Part shown: piece by piece, positions 7,753 through 16,077 of the stretch
How the letters are laid out: each line of letters starts with the position of its first letter
Position numbering within the stretch: position 1 is the first letter of the stretch
From: Marinobacter sp. SS21
Lineage (GTDB): Bacteria; Pseudomonadota; Gammaproteobacteria; Pseudomonadales; Oleiphilaceae
Assembly (NCBI RefSeq): GCF_028369065.1
Contig: NZ_JAQNDA010000001.1
Location: 434,001 to 498,000 of the forward strand
Direction of reading: 5' to 3'
DNA length: 64,000 nucleotides
The notes under the pieces: model-generated
The model's database searches: none
Told to the model about the DNA's origin: nothing
The model's input: the letters and a program-made list of their open reading frames with translations, nothing else
Program-made: the position numbers and the translations under genes

Positions 7753-10080
7753 ATGAACAGTATCTCCCGGCGCATTGCCGATGAACTCGGGGTCCGTGAG
7801 GAGCAGGTCAACGCAACCGTGGGCCTGTTGGATGAAGGCGCGACCGTTCCCTTTATCGCCCGTTATCGCAAGGAAGTCACCGGCTCCCTCGACGATGGTC
7901 AGTTGCGCACCCTGGAAGAACGATTGCGTTACCTGCGCGAGCTGGAAGAGCGTCGTGGCGCCATCCTCAAGAGCATCAACGAGCAGGGCAAGCTGACCGA
8001 GGAACTGAAGGCGGCCATCGACGGCGCGGACACCAAGAATCGCCTGGAAGACCTCTACCTGCCGTACAAGCCCAAGCGTCGAACCAAGGCCCAGATCGCC
8101 CGCGAGGCGGGGCTGGAGCCGTTGGCGGATGCGCTCTACAACGACCCTACCCAAGACCCCCAGACCCTGGCACAAGGCTATCTCAATGCCGAGGCCGGCG
8201 TGGCGGACACCAAGGCCGCCCTGGATGGCGCCCGCTATATCCTGATGGAGCGCTTTGCCGAGGATGCCGAGCTGCTTGGCCAGTTGCGGGACTTTATCTG
8301 GCAGGAAGGCCAGCTCAAGGTCACGGTGGTGGACGGCAGGGAAAGCGAAGGGGCCAAGTTCCGCGATTACTTCGACCACAGCGAAGCCTTGAAGAAGGTG
8401 CCCTCGCACCGGGCCCTGGCGATACTGCGTGGCCGCAACGAGGGTATTCTGACCTACAGTCTGGTGGTGGGCGAGGTCGAAGACGACCGTCGCCAGCCTC
8501 ACCCGGCGGAGCAGCGCATTGCTGCCCATTGGCGTATCCGCGACAACGGCCGCGCGGCCGATAAATGGCTGGCCGAGGTGGTGCGCTGGACCTGGCGGGT
8601 CAAGCTGTCCACCCAGATCGATACCGACCTGATGGCCCAGGTGCGGGAGGCCGCGGAATCCGAAGCCATCAATGTGTTTGCCGCCAACCTCAAAGACCTG
8701 TTGTTGCTGGCCCCGGCCGGCCCCCGTCCAACCCTGGGACTGGACCCTGGGCTGCGCACCGGGGTGAAGGTGGCGGTGATCGACGGCACCGGCGCGGTGG
8801 CCGGCCACGGCGCCATCTTCCCTCATGCGCCCAAGAACCAGTGGGACCGATCCATTGAGCAGCTGGCCACCTGGTGCCGGCAGTTCAAGATCGAGCTGGT
8901 GGCCATTGGTAACGGCACTGCGTCGCGGGAAACCGAAAAGCTGGTCGCCGACCTGGTCAAACGTTACCCGGAATTGAACCTTGCCCGTATCGTGGTCAAC
9001 GAGTCCGGAGCCTCCATCTACTCGGCGTCGGAATTTGCCGCCAAGGAGCTGCCGGATCTGGACGTCACCATTCGTGGCGCGGTGTCCATTGCCCGCCGGT
9101 TGCAGGACCCGCTGGCGGAGCTGGTGAAAATTGAACCCAAGTCCATTGGTGTCGGTCAGTACCAGCATGACGTCTCCCAGGTGCAGCTGGCCCGCAGCCT
9201 GGACGCCGTGGTGGAGGATTGCGTAAACGGTGTCGGTGTCGACCTCAATACCGCATCGGTACCGTTGCTGTCGCGGGTGTCCGGATTGAACCAGTCCATC
9301 GCCCAGAATATCGTCGACCATCGCAACCGCAATGGCGTATTCAATAACCGCAAGCAGCTGCTGGATGTCGCCCGTCTGGGCGGCCGCACCTTCGAGCAGG
9401 CCGCGGGCTTCCTGCGCATTGCCGGAGGCGACAATCCGCTTGACCGTTCCTCGGTGCACCCAGAGGCCTATGGCGTGGCGGAGGCGATTGCCGTCAAGAA
9501 TGGCCGTGCACTGGCCGACATCCTCGGCGATGCGGTGTTCCTCAGAAGCCTGAAAGCCGAGGATTACGTGACCGAGCAGTTTGGTTTGCCGACGGTGAAG
9601 GACATCATTGCCGAACTGGAGAAACCGGGGCGGGACCCACGTCCGGAATTCCGCTTTGCCAGCTTCGAGGAGGGCGTTGAAACCCTCGCCGACCTGAAGG
9701 ACGGCATGGTGCTGGAGGGCACGGTGACCAACGTCACCAACTTTGGCGCCTTCGTCGATATCGGCGTCCATCAGGACGGGCTGGTGCATATCTCCGCCCT
9801 GTCTCACGAGTTCGTCAAGGACCCGAGGGATGTGGTTAAGGCCGGCGACATCGTCAAGGTCAAGGTGATGGATGTGGACATCCCGCGCAAACGTATCGCG
9901 CTGTCGATGCGGATGGACGACCAGCCCGGAGAGAAAAACGCAGAGGACAAGCGTGGCAGCAGCCGTGCCGGCGCGCGCACCGGGCAGCGTTCAGGCCAGC
10001 AGGGACGTCAGCCCGAACCGAAGGGGGCCATGGCCGGTGCCCTGGCGCAGGCCATGGCTGCCGCGCGCAAGGGGCGTTAA
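7753..10080 (+). CDS. tex: Transcription accessory protein Tex
   Basis: A 775-residue RNA-binding protein of the Tex family, highly conserved and linked to transcription and stress survival. The N-terminal Tex_N helical region starts [11 protein letters not shown] and includes [14 protein letters not shown] YqgF-like RNase H fold follows ([17 protein letters not shown], about 335-460). A helix-hairpin-helix region ([17 protein letters not shown]) comes next. A C-terminal S1 domain ([21 protein letters not shown], about 655-725) and a basic, low-complexity tail end the protein. The ATG at 7753 has AGAGG upstream and gives the family N-terminus. It follows the GGDEF-EAL gene by 50 bp and may share its transcript. 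Confidence 0.96.
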   Translation: MNSISRRIADELGVREEQVNATVGLLDEGATVPFIARYRKEVTGSLDDGQLRTLEERLRYLRELEERRGAILKSINEQGKLTEELKAAIDGADTKNRLEDLYLPYKPKRRTKAQIAREAGLEPLADALYNDPTQDPQTLAQGYLNAEAGVADTKAALDGARYILMERFAEDAELLGQLRDFIWQEGQLKVTVVDGRESEGAKFRDYFDHSEALKKVPSHRALAILRGRNEGILTYSLVVGEVEDDRRQPHPAEQRIAAHWRIRDNGRAADKWLAEVVRWTWRVKLSTQIDTDLMAQVREAAESEAINVFAANLKDLLLLAPAGPRPTLGLDPGLRTGVKVAVIDGTGAVAGHGAIFPHAPKNQWDRSIEQLATWCRQFKIELVAIGNGTASRETEKLVADLVKRYPELNLARIVVNESGASIYSASEFAAKELPDLDVTIRGAVSIARRLQDPLAELVKIEPKSIGVGQYQHDVSQVQLARSLDAVVEDCVNGVGVDLNTASVPLLSRVSGLNQSIAQNIVDHRNRNGVFNNRKQLLDVARLGGRTFEQAAGFLRIAGGDNPLDRSSVHPEAYGVAEAIAVKNGRALADILGDAVFLRSLKAEDYVTEQFGLPTVKDIIAELEKPGRDPRPEFRFASFEEGVETLADLKDGMVLEGTVTNVTNFGAFVDIGVHQDGLVHISALSHEFVKDPRDVVKAGDIVKVKVMDVDIPRKRIALSMRMDDQPGEKNAEDKRGSSRAGARTGQRSGQQGRQPEPKGAMAGALAQAMAAARKGR

Positions 10081-10228
10081 GGTCGCTCTGAGTAACGCCC
10101 CTGTATCGCCCTTGCCTTGACCGCAGGGGCGCAGGAGGCGCTATGCCGAGGCTCCGCGAGACCTCATCCATTCATTCAACGTGGCCGTACCACCGTCGGT
10201 GCCGGTCGCGGTGCAGCAGGAGTCTGGC

Positions 10229-11785
10229 ATGGGGGAATCCCGTCACCAGCTTTTTCGCCAACTGTCCGCTAATCACTGGAGCGGATTTCGCAAAGGGGTT
10301 GAGAAGGAAGGTCTGCGCGTCGATCGCAACGGCTTCATTGCGCAGACGCCGCATCCACGGGCGTTGGGCTCGACCCTGACCCATCCCCGCATTACCACCG
10401 ATTACTCCGAGGCCCTGCTGGAGCTGATCACCCCGGTGTGCAACAGCACCGGGGAACTGCTCGACACCCTGTACGATATTCATCACTACGTTCACCAGCA
10501 TCTCGGGGACGAGGTGCTGTGGCCTGCCAGTATGCCCTGTGCGCTGGATGGCGACGCCAGTATTCCCATTGCCGAGTACGGCAGCTCCAACATTGGCCGC
10601 CTCAAGCACGTTTATCGTCAGGGCCTGGCCGTGCGTTACGGCCGAATCATGCAGAGCATTGCCGGCGCCCATTACAACCTGTCCTTGCCGGACAGCTTCT
10701 GGCAGGGCTGGCAGCAGGCGTTGGGAGATGGTCAGAGCCTGCGGGACTTCCGTTCCGAGCAATACTTCTGGCTGGTTCGTAACTTCCGTCGTCGCAGCTG
10801 GCTGCTGATGTTGCTGTTCGGCGCCTCGCCGGCACTGGATGCCAGCTTCGTTGCCGATGTGAAGCATGGCCTCAAGCGGCTGGACGAAGCCACCTGGTAT
10901 GGGGCCGACGCCACTTCGCTGCGTATGGGCGACCTAGGCTACCATAACAACGCTCAGGCTTCGCTCAATATCTGTTTCAATGAACTGCAGACTTACACCG
11001 CCACCCTGGCTGGGGCCTTGCGTACGCCGTGGCCGGACTACGAGAAACTCGGCGTACGCCGGGATGGTCAGTTTATCCAGATCAGCACCAGCATTCTGCA
11101 GATCGAGAACGAGTACTACAGCGCCATCCGGCCGAAGCGCACCACCGAGCGGGAAGAGAAACCCATCGAGGCGCTCAACGCCCGTGGCGTGGAATATGTG
11201 GAAGTTCGCTGCCTCGACCTTGATCCGTTCTCGCCGGTCGGCGTCACCGCCGAGCAGCTGGATTTCCTCGACCTGTTCCTGCTTGACTGCCTGCTCGCCG
11301 ACAGCCCGCGCATCGATGACGAAGAGTGTGCGCATTTGGACGATTGCTACAAAGACGTGGTCAGTCGTGGTCGTGCCGAGGATCTGATGCTGACCTCCTG
11401 CGCCGGCGCGCAGCCGGTGTTAGCGGCGGCCCGGGCACTGCTGGACCGATTGACGCCGCTGGCCGAACAGCTGGACGGCTTGACCGGCGACGAGCGGTAT
11501 CGCAAGGCTCTGGCGGTGCAGCTGGACAAGCTGGCGCATCCTGGCCATCTGCCTTCGGCCCGCGTCATGGAGGCCATGACGGCCAGTGGTCTGGGGCATC
11601 GGGACTGGGCGCTGGCCCAGGCTAAACAGCAACAAGCCGAGTTCCGGGCCCGGCCGCTGCCCGCAGACGTGCAGCAGGCGTTCGATACCATGAGTCGGGA
11701 GTCGCTGGTCGGCCAGGCGGAACTGGAGCAGAGCGATTCGCTGCCGTTCGACCGCTTCCTGGAGCAATACCTGGCGGATCGGTGA
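10229..11785 (+). CDS. gshA: Glutamate-cysteine ligase
   Basis: A 518-residue enzyme, the same length as E. coli GshA. It joins glutamate to cysteine with ATP in the first and rate-limiting step of glutathione synthesis. Family segments are conserved: KGVEKEGLRV near the N-terminus, LTHPRITTDYSEALLE, WPASMPC, YGSSNIGRLKHVYRQGL, SIAGAHYNLSLP, LFGASPA, TSLRMGDLGY, LQIENEYY and the arginine-rich IRPKRTT. The ATG at 10229 has CAGGAG six bases upstream. A GTG at 10181 in the same frame would add 16 unconserved residues. Confidence 0.95.
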   Translation: MGESRHQLFRQLSANHWSGFRKGVEKEGLRVDRNGFIAQTPHPRALGSTLTHPRITTDYSEALLELITPVCNSTGELLDTLYDIHHYVHQHLGDEVLWPASMPCALDGDASIPIAEYGSSNIGRLKHVYRQGLAVRYGRIMQSIAGAHYNLSLPDSFWQGWQQALGDGQSLRDFRSEQYFWLVRNFRRRSWLLMLLFGASPALDASFVADVKHGLKRLDEATWYGADATSLRMGDLGYHNNAQASLNICFNELQTYTATLAGALRTPWPDYEKLGVRRDGQFIQISTSILQIENEYYSAIRPKRTTEREEKPIEALNARGVEYVEVRCLDLDPFSPVGVTAEQLDFLDLFLLDCLLADSPRIDDEECAHLDDCYKDVVSRGRAEDLMLTSCAGAQPVLAAARALLDRLTPLAEQLDGLTGDERYRKALAVQLDKLAHPGHLPSARVMEAMTASGLGHRDWALAQAKQQQAEFRARPLPADVQQAFDTMSRESLVGQAELEQSDSLPFDRFLEQYLADR

Positions 11786-11815
11786 GCCGTCGCCCATGGC
11801 CGCAGTCCCTGGCCT

Positions 11816-11839
11816 GACCACATTGCCTCGCATGTGGTC
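11816..11839. other. Hairpin downstream of gshA
   Basis: GACCACAT (11816-11823) is the reverse complement of ATGTGGTC (11832-11839), with an 8-base loop. No T run follows, so it is not a standard intrinsic terminator. It could stabilise the 3' end of the gshA message. The rest of the 286-bp gap to rmf shows no gene. Confidence 0.3.
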
Positions 11840-12043
11840 GCCAGCATTTACCCGGCCGGCCTGGTGCCGCCGCTGTTGTGAGGTTCGTAGGCCCCAGGTC
11901 ACGCAGAAAACGGACCTGTCGCACAAATAATGAACAGCGGCTTGTCATGTCAGGAAGCCACTGTTAGCTTTTGTTACTGCCTGTCCGGCCCGAAGTTGCC
12001 TGGGTCGGCACTGTTGTCGCGGCCGCGGCCGCGGTCAGGGATA

Positions 12044-12070
12044 GGGAAAGGGAAAGGGAAAGGGAGGGGG
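12044..12070 (+). repeat. GGGAAA hexamer repeat forming the rmf ribosome-binding region
   Basis: Three perfect GGGAAA units (12044-12061) are followed by GGGAGGGGG, ending one base before the rmf start codon. The purine tract serves as an extended Shine-Dalgarno region. Short repeats such as this can gain or lose units by polymerase slippage. Confidence 0.6.
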
Positions 12071-12071
12071 C

Positions 12072-12284
12072 ATGGCCAGGGAAATCAATCTGGGTTGGGA
12101 TGTGGAGACGCTCAACAAGGCCTATCGGCAGGGCCATATGGCCGCAGCCATGGGGATGGGGTGTGATCGTTGTCCCTATCGTGGCGCGGTCGTCATCGCG
12201 GCCTGGGAAGCCGGCTGGGAAGATGCCCGAGAGACGGCGCGGGAGGCCGTCGCCAACCGCGACCTGCTGTCCCGTATTGCCTGA
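12072..12284 (+). CDS. rmf: Ribosome modulation factor RMF
   Basis: A 70-residue basic protein of the RMF family. RMF binds the 30S subunit and dimerises 70S ribosomes into inactive 100S particles in stationary phase. Family features are AYRQGHMAA, the CDRCPYRG segment (compare CPY in E. coli RMF) and AAWEAGWEDAR, which matches the conserved W-x2-GW-x2-A pattern. It is slightly longer than the 55-residue E. coli protein, as in Pseudomonas. The start codon follows an unusual purine-rich repeat that acts as ribosome-binding region. The gene appears monocistronic. Confidence 0.85.
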   Translation: MAREINLGWDVETLNKAYRQGHMAAAMGMGCDRCPYRGAVVIAAWEAGWEDARETAREAVANRDLLSRIA

Positions 12285-12340
12285 TTCCGCAGACCCGGGC
12301 CGGCCCCTGTTAAGTCTTCCCGCCTGTTGCGGTGACACCA

Positions 12341-12475
12341 CCTGGCGTTGTGCTATTGAGCATTGCACTGCCTGGCTTTGCTGGGCCTGGCGTTGTGTTA
12401 CTTAACGCGGTGCTGTTTATCACTGCACTATTTATTGCTGCACTATTTATCGCTGTACTATCTAGCGCTGTACTA
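12341..12475. repeat. Degenerate 15-bp tandem repeat, about nine units
   Basis: From 12341 the sequence reads as nine successive 15-base units. The last four (12416-12475) are close copies of tttatcgctgcacta, and the first five are more diverged (cctggcgttgtgcta and similar). The final unit overlaps the last four codons and the stop of the FliL-like gene on the minus strand. The period equals five codons, and on the minus strand each of the four well-conserved units carries an in-frame stop. Confidence 0.75.
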
Positions 12476-12896
12476 CGAAGGTGGTGAAGATCACGTCGGC
12501 CACGGTTTCTCCCGTCTGCTGTTCTGCCAGCACGGCATTGATCCGCTTCAGGGCCTCGTCCCGCAACGCCTGCTTGCCCTCGACCGAACTTAGCTGCTCC
12601 ATATCGGTCTGTTCCCCGAACAGCATCACCAGCTCATGCCGTAGTCGAGGCATGTGGACCTCCAGAACGGCGCGGGTGGTTTCCCGAGTGGCCCGTAACG
12701 TCACCGCCGCCTTCAGGTATTGGATTTTCTGGTCCGGTATCCCGACGTGGGTGACAAAGGCGGGCTCCATTTCGATGTAATCGGTCACCCGGGCTTCGCT
12801 GTCCGGCTCGTCACCGTCCTGTGCGAGCGCGGGGACAGCGATGATGGGCAGCAGGCAAACCAGGGCCAGCAGGCGCAATAATGACATTACGTTCAT
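12462..12896 (-). CDS. FliL-like secreted or membrane-anchored protein
   Basis: A 144-residue protein with a hydrophobic leader (about residues 4-22, MSLLRLLALVCLLP..ALA) and a FliL-type periplasmic domain: YIEMEPAFVTHVG, IQYLKAAVTL, HMPRLRHELVMLFGEQ, EGKQALRDEALKRINAVL and a C-terminal FTTFVVQ. FliL proteins are stator-associated flagellar proteins, but no flagellar gene lies nearby and the leader looks cleavable. This is therefore probably a FliL paralogue of unknown role. The minus-strand frame is open to 13022; the ATG at 12896 is chosen because it places the leader at the N-terminus. No strong ribosome binding site is seen. The gene is divergent from dsbB. Confidence 0.8.
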   Translation of the reverse strand: MNVMSLLRLLALVCLLPIIAVPALAQDGDEPDSEARVTDYIEMEPAFVTHVGIPDQKIQYLKAAVTLRATRETTRAVLEVHMPRLRHELVMLFGEQTDMEQLSSVEGKQALRDEALKRINAVLAEQQTGETVADVIFTTFVVQR

Positions 12897-13024
12897 AGGC
12901 TTGATGTTCTTGCAGGTTTGAGGTTTAGTGACCAGTCGGAGCTGGCTGGCATCGTCAGAATAACAGGCTGCGGCCTGGCTTGCAGCATCGTCACGAGGGA
13001 GAGGTTTGGGATGAGGGCGCACGT

Positions 13025-13516
13025 TTGAGTGAGCGGTTGGTATTTACCCTGATATTTGTGGTTTGTGCCGCGCTGTTGGGTACGGCCTTTTACATGGAAT
13101 ATGTGATGGGGCTGGAGCCCTGTCCACTGTGCTGGCTGCAGCGGTACGCCTTCCTGGCGGTGGCTGTGGTTAGTCTGTTGGCGATACTGCACAACCCGGT
13201 TGCGGTGGGTCGAAGAGTCTATGGCCTGCTGCTGACCCTGTTTGCCGCTGTCGGCCTGGGGCTGGCCGGGCGTCAGCTCTGGCTGCAGAGCCTGCCGGCG
13301 GATCAGGTGCCGGCCTGCGGACCATCGGTGGAATACATGCTGGAGGTTTTACCCTGGCTGGAGGTGTTAAAGACCGCCTTGCAGGGTACCGGCGATTGCG
13401 CCGAGGTGGTGTGGCGTTTCCTGGGGCTGAGTATCCCGGGCTGGACGGCGGTGTTCTTTAGCGTTCTGGTGGTGGCTGGGTTGGTCATGCTGCTGCGTCC
13501 AGGTGGTACTCGCTGA
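13025..13516 (+). CDS. dsbB: Disulfide bond formation protein B
   Basis: An inner-membrane quinone reductase that reoxidises DsbA and passes the electrons to ubiquinone. Four membrane segments are visible. The redox-active pair CPLC lies in EPCPLCWLQRYA, and a second periplasmic pair is formed by the Cys in VPACGP and the Cys in GDCAE. The chosen TTG at 13025, behind GAGGG, gives 163 residues, the usual length. An upstream TTG at 12980 would add 15 polar residues and cannot be excluded. It precedes rsd/algQ, the same pairing as dsbH-algQ in Pseudomonas. Confidence 0.9.
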   Translation: MSERLVFTLIFVVCAALLGTAFYMEYVMGLEPCPLCWLQRYAFLAVAVVSLLAILHNPVAVGRRVYGLLLTLFAAVGLGLAGRQLWLQSLPADQVPACGPSVEYMLEVLPWLEVLKTALQGTGDCAEVVWRFLGLSIPGWTAVFFSVLVVAGLVMLLRPGGTR

Positions 13517-13622
13517 CGGCCTGGAAAATATCCCGTCGGGGCTGTTGCGGGTGACGGTTGGCTTGGGGTAATTTGAAAGACACCGAGAACAATAACCGAA
13601 AAGGCCGCAATCGGGAGGCATC

Positions 13623-14108
13623 ATGTTAGAGAATTGCCGCAGTGCCAAGGAGCGTTGGGGTGGGGTTAGCGATCTGATTGATCGCTGGCTGAAGGAGCGA
13701 CAGGAACTGATCGTTCACTTTTGCGAACTCTCCGGCACGGATAGCCAGACCAGCGAAAACGGGCTGGTGGATAAGTTCGTTCGTTTGTGCGAGATCCTGG
13801 TGGATTACGTGTCCGCCGGCCACTTCGAAGTCTACGAGCAGCTGATCCGCGAGGCCAAGGAGTTCAACGATGGCGGTCTGGAACTGGCGGCCAAGGTTTA
13901 TCCCCGGTTAGCGCAAACCACCGAGGTGGCTTTGAACTTCAATGACCGCCTGGATGGCAACAAGCTCACCAGTGATGATCTTCGAGAGCTGTTTCAGGAG
14001 CTGTCACGGCTGGGTGAGACCCTCGAAAGCCGGTTCGAAATGGAAGATTTCCTGATCGAACAGTTGCACAACGTTCATGCAGAGAAGGTCTTGTCGTCCT
14101 CGGTCTAG
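13623..14108 (+). CDS. rsd: Anti-sigma-70 factor Rsd/AlgQ
   Basis: A 161-residue all-helical regulator of the Rsd/AlgQ family. It binds domain 4 of sigma-70 and frees core polymerase for alternative sigma factors. The start MLENCRSAKERWGGV and the segment LVDYVSAGHFEVYEQL are family signatures nearly identical to those I recall for Pseudomonas AlgQ. A good GGGAGG site lies upstream of the ATG. In Pseudomonas AlgQ affects alginate and siderophore genes, and here too it sits close to an FKBP gene and in the same region as algZR. Like that of RMF, its role points to growth-phase control. Confidence 0.93.
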   Translation: MLENCRSAKERWGGVSDLIDRWLKERQELIVHFCELSGTDSQTSENGLVDKFVRLCEILVDYVSAGHFEVYEQLIREAKEFNDGGLELAAKVYPRLAQTTEVALNFNDRLDGNKLTSDDLRELFQELSRLGETLESRFEMEDFLIEQLHNVHAEKVLSSSV

Positions 14109-14198
14109 GCGGCGGACGACCTCCGCTCCCAAGGTCTCGGAGCGGTTTTGGCATCCGGCGCCTGGACGAGCGCGCCGGAGTTGCTTGCAGGCCGGAGC

Positions 14199-14906
14199 TT
14201 ACTCCGGATTGATGGCCAGCAATTCAACGTCAAAGATCAGGGTCTCGTTCGGACCGATGCTGCGGCTGCCGCCTGGGCCGTAGGCCAGGTCAGACGGGAT
14301 GTACAGCTTGTAGCGACTGCCTTCCGGCATCAGCTGCAGGCCTTCGGTCCAGCCCGGAATCACCTGGCTGAGGCCGAAAGTGACCGGCTCGCCGCGTTGG
14401 CGGGAGCTGTCGAAAACATCACCTGAAATCAACTCGCCAGTGTAGTGCACCTGCACCTGATCCTCGGCACTGGGTTTGTCGCCGGAACCTTCCTCCAGAA
14501 CTTCGTATTGCAGTCCGGATTCGGTGGTCATGACCCCGTCACGCTGGCGGTTTTCGGCGAGGAAGGTTTCGCCGGCCGTCTTGTTCTCTTCCGCCAACTG
14601 TTCCATCTGGGCAACTTGCTCTTCCTGCATCTGCTGCTGGTAAGCCATCAGGGCTTCCTGGATTTCTTCACGGCTCATGCGGTTAACGGTCTCGTCGCCG
14701 CCGTGGCCATGTTCGATGCCCTGCAGGAACTGCGCCATCTGGAGGTCGGGGAGATCATTGCGCATGCGCTCGCCCAGCACCAGGCCCATGCCGTAGCTCA
14801 CTTTTTCGCTGTTGGAATCCAGCGCGGGCTCTGGGGTGGTCTGAGTGGTGGCGCTGCAGCCGCCGAGCACACCGGCCGCCGCCAGGGCGATTAATGTCTT
14901 CTTCAT
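14199..14906 (-). CDS. FKBP-type peptidyl-prolyl isomerase, lipoprotein
   Basis: A 235-residue Mip/FkpA-like folding helper. The N-terminus MKKTLIALAAAGVLGGCSA carries a lipobox (LGGC), so the mature protein is lipid-anchored at the cell envelope. A helical dimerisation region (about 30-125, rich in Gln and Glu) precedes the FKBP domain (about 130-233), which has VQVHYTGELISGDVFDSS, PVTFGLSQVIPGWTEGLQLM, YKLYIPSDLAYG and LIFDVELL. AAAGGA precedes the ATG at 14906; the longer open frame has no conserved N-terminus. It corresponds to the FKBP gene beside algQ in Pseudomonas. Confidence 0.93.
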   Translation of the reverse strand: MKKTLIALAAAGVLGGCSATTQTTPEPALDSNSEKVSYGMGLVLGERMRNDLPDLQMAQFLQGIEHGHGGDETVNRMSREEIQEALMAYQQQMQEEQVAQMEQLAEENKTAGETFLAENRQRDGVMTTESGLQYEVLEEGSGDKPSAEDQVQVHYTGELISGDVFDSSRQRGEPVTFGLSQVIPGWTEGLQLMPEGSRYKLYIPSDLAYGPGGSRSIGPNETLIFDVELLAINPE

Positions 14907-15077
14907 GGAATCATCCTTTCTTGTCTTGAATCGATTGTTGTCTTGAATCAATGAGTTCGTGACAGCAAAGGTAACCGGTTCGAGGTCTAGATGCCACTGA
15001 ACTTGCGTTAAGAAAACGACCGAAGGGGCCTTGAGCTGTTCTAGTAGGCTGCGACGAGCGGGTACAGGCAATAGGGA

Positions 15078-15437
15078 TTAGCTATCGTTGCGGGGGGTTA
15101 AAGAAAAAGGGGCGCGGTAGGGCTCCTGCCAATTGCTGTTGCCGGCGTTGTCCTGTTGGCCAAAGAGTTGCTGCTCCGGCTCGATGGCCAGGGCGTTCCA
15201 CTGGCCTTGTTCTGGCGGCCGGTCGGCGTAGTGCCAGCCGCCGTCGCTGTCCTGCCATTTGAAAATGATTTCCGGGCCGGCTTGGGGGGTTGGTGGCGGC
15301 ACCAGGCCTTCGAACGCGGGGATGCGTTGCGGCGATTCTGCGGTTTCGGGGACCGCGTCGGGATCGTTGATGCCGAAGGTGATCAGCAGCAGCAACAGGG
15401 CGAGGGCGGGAAAAGCCAGGCGGATCAACCAGCGCAT
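15078..15437 (-). CDS. DUF4124-like membrane-anchored protein
   Basis: A 119-residue protein with one N-terminal membrane segment (about residues 3-23), a Pro-rich linker and a segment IIFKWQDSDGGWHYADRPP. That segment matches the DUF4124 pattern (a short W-x-D-x2-G-x3-Y/F-x-D-x2-P motif found in envelope proteins). Its function is unknown. Its start overlaps the end of the TIGR02444-type gene by 13 bp, so the two are translationally coupled. Confidence 0.8.
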   Translation of the reverse strand: MRWLIRLAFPALALLLLLITFGINDPDAVPETAESPQRIPAFEGLVPPPTPQAGPEIIFKWQDSDGGWHYADRPPEQGQWNALAIEPEQQLFGQQDNAGNSNWQEPYRAPFSLTPRNDS

Positions 15438-15967
15438 GGAGTTGTCCCGTCGACGCTGTGCGCTGTTGAATGGAGCGACAAATGTTGAATCAGGGCTGTC
15501 ATCAGTTCTCTGGTGTCCGCGTCGATGTCATGTTGGGGTGCTGCAGCCCGCAGGTTTGACCAGATCACGGCATCCGCAGCCGCTGCATCTGCCGCTTCGC
15601 TGGCCTCCGGCAATGCGCCGTAGGCGAGGGCAAGTTCAACCCGCTCGGCTTCCAGTTCGGCCATGGCCACCCGGCTGCGCAGGCGAGAGACGGTGGCATC
15701 GTTGCGGGGCAAATGTTGCCGCAGGGCACGCAGTGGCTGGGTGATCCGCTGTCGCCACTGGTTAACCGGTGCCGGTTCCTGGCTGTACATCCTGCCTCGG
15801 CTGGCGAGCCAGCAGGCGCAGAGAATTCGGGTGACGCTCCACCCCCGTTGCTGCAGTGCCAGGCACAAGGCTTCAATGGTCGAGTCGGACCACAGCGCTA
15901 GCGCGTACTGCCACAACGGATTGTCGAGCTCGGGTGGTACTGTTGCATTGGCCGGATCGGCATCCAT
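15425..15967 (-). CDS. TIGR02444-family (DUF2390) protein
   Basis: A 180-residue soluble, helical protein. The segment NPLWQYALALWSDSTIEALCLALQQRGWSVTRILCACWLA is characteristic of the TIGR02444 family, which occurs next to the yheS-type ABC gene in Pseudomonas-like genomes. Its function is unknown. It is divergent from yheS, 110 bp away, and is followed with a 13-bp overlap by the DUF4124-like gene. No signal peptide or catalytic motif is visible. Confidence 0.8.
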   Translation of the reverse strand: MDADPANATVPPELDNPLWQYALALWSDSTIEALCLALQQRGWSVTRILCACWLASRGRMYSQEPAPVNQWRQRITQPLRALRQHLPRNDATVSRLRSRVAMAELEAERVELALAYGALPEASEAADAAAADAVIWSNLRAAAPQHDIDADTRELMTALIQHLSLHSTAHSVDGTTPCAG

Positions 15968-16077
15968 GGCAACCTCAAGCGGTCATTCTTGCATAGCGAT
16001 CAGGGGGGACGTGTATCCGGGTAGCCACGGATAGCTGACGATAACCGATGGCGCTGAATCCCTGATAGAATGCCCGC

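Noticed and set aside
7723-9807. 694-codon open frame on the minus strand opposite tex
   Set aside because: Long antisense frames are expected in GC-rich genes. It has no motif, its composition is Gly/His/Gln-rich, and tex covers the same bases with clear domains.
10096-10131. Hairpin after tex (CGCCCCTG / CAGGGGCG)
   Set aside because: The loop is 20 bases long and no T run follows, so a terminator call is not supported.
12019-12034. GC-rich alternating palindrome GCGGCCGCGGCCGCGG upstream of rmf
   Set aside because: It is low-complexity GC sequence in a GC-rich genome; no function is suggested by its position.
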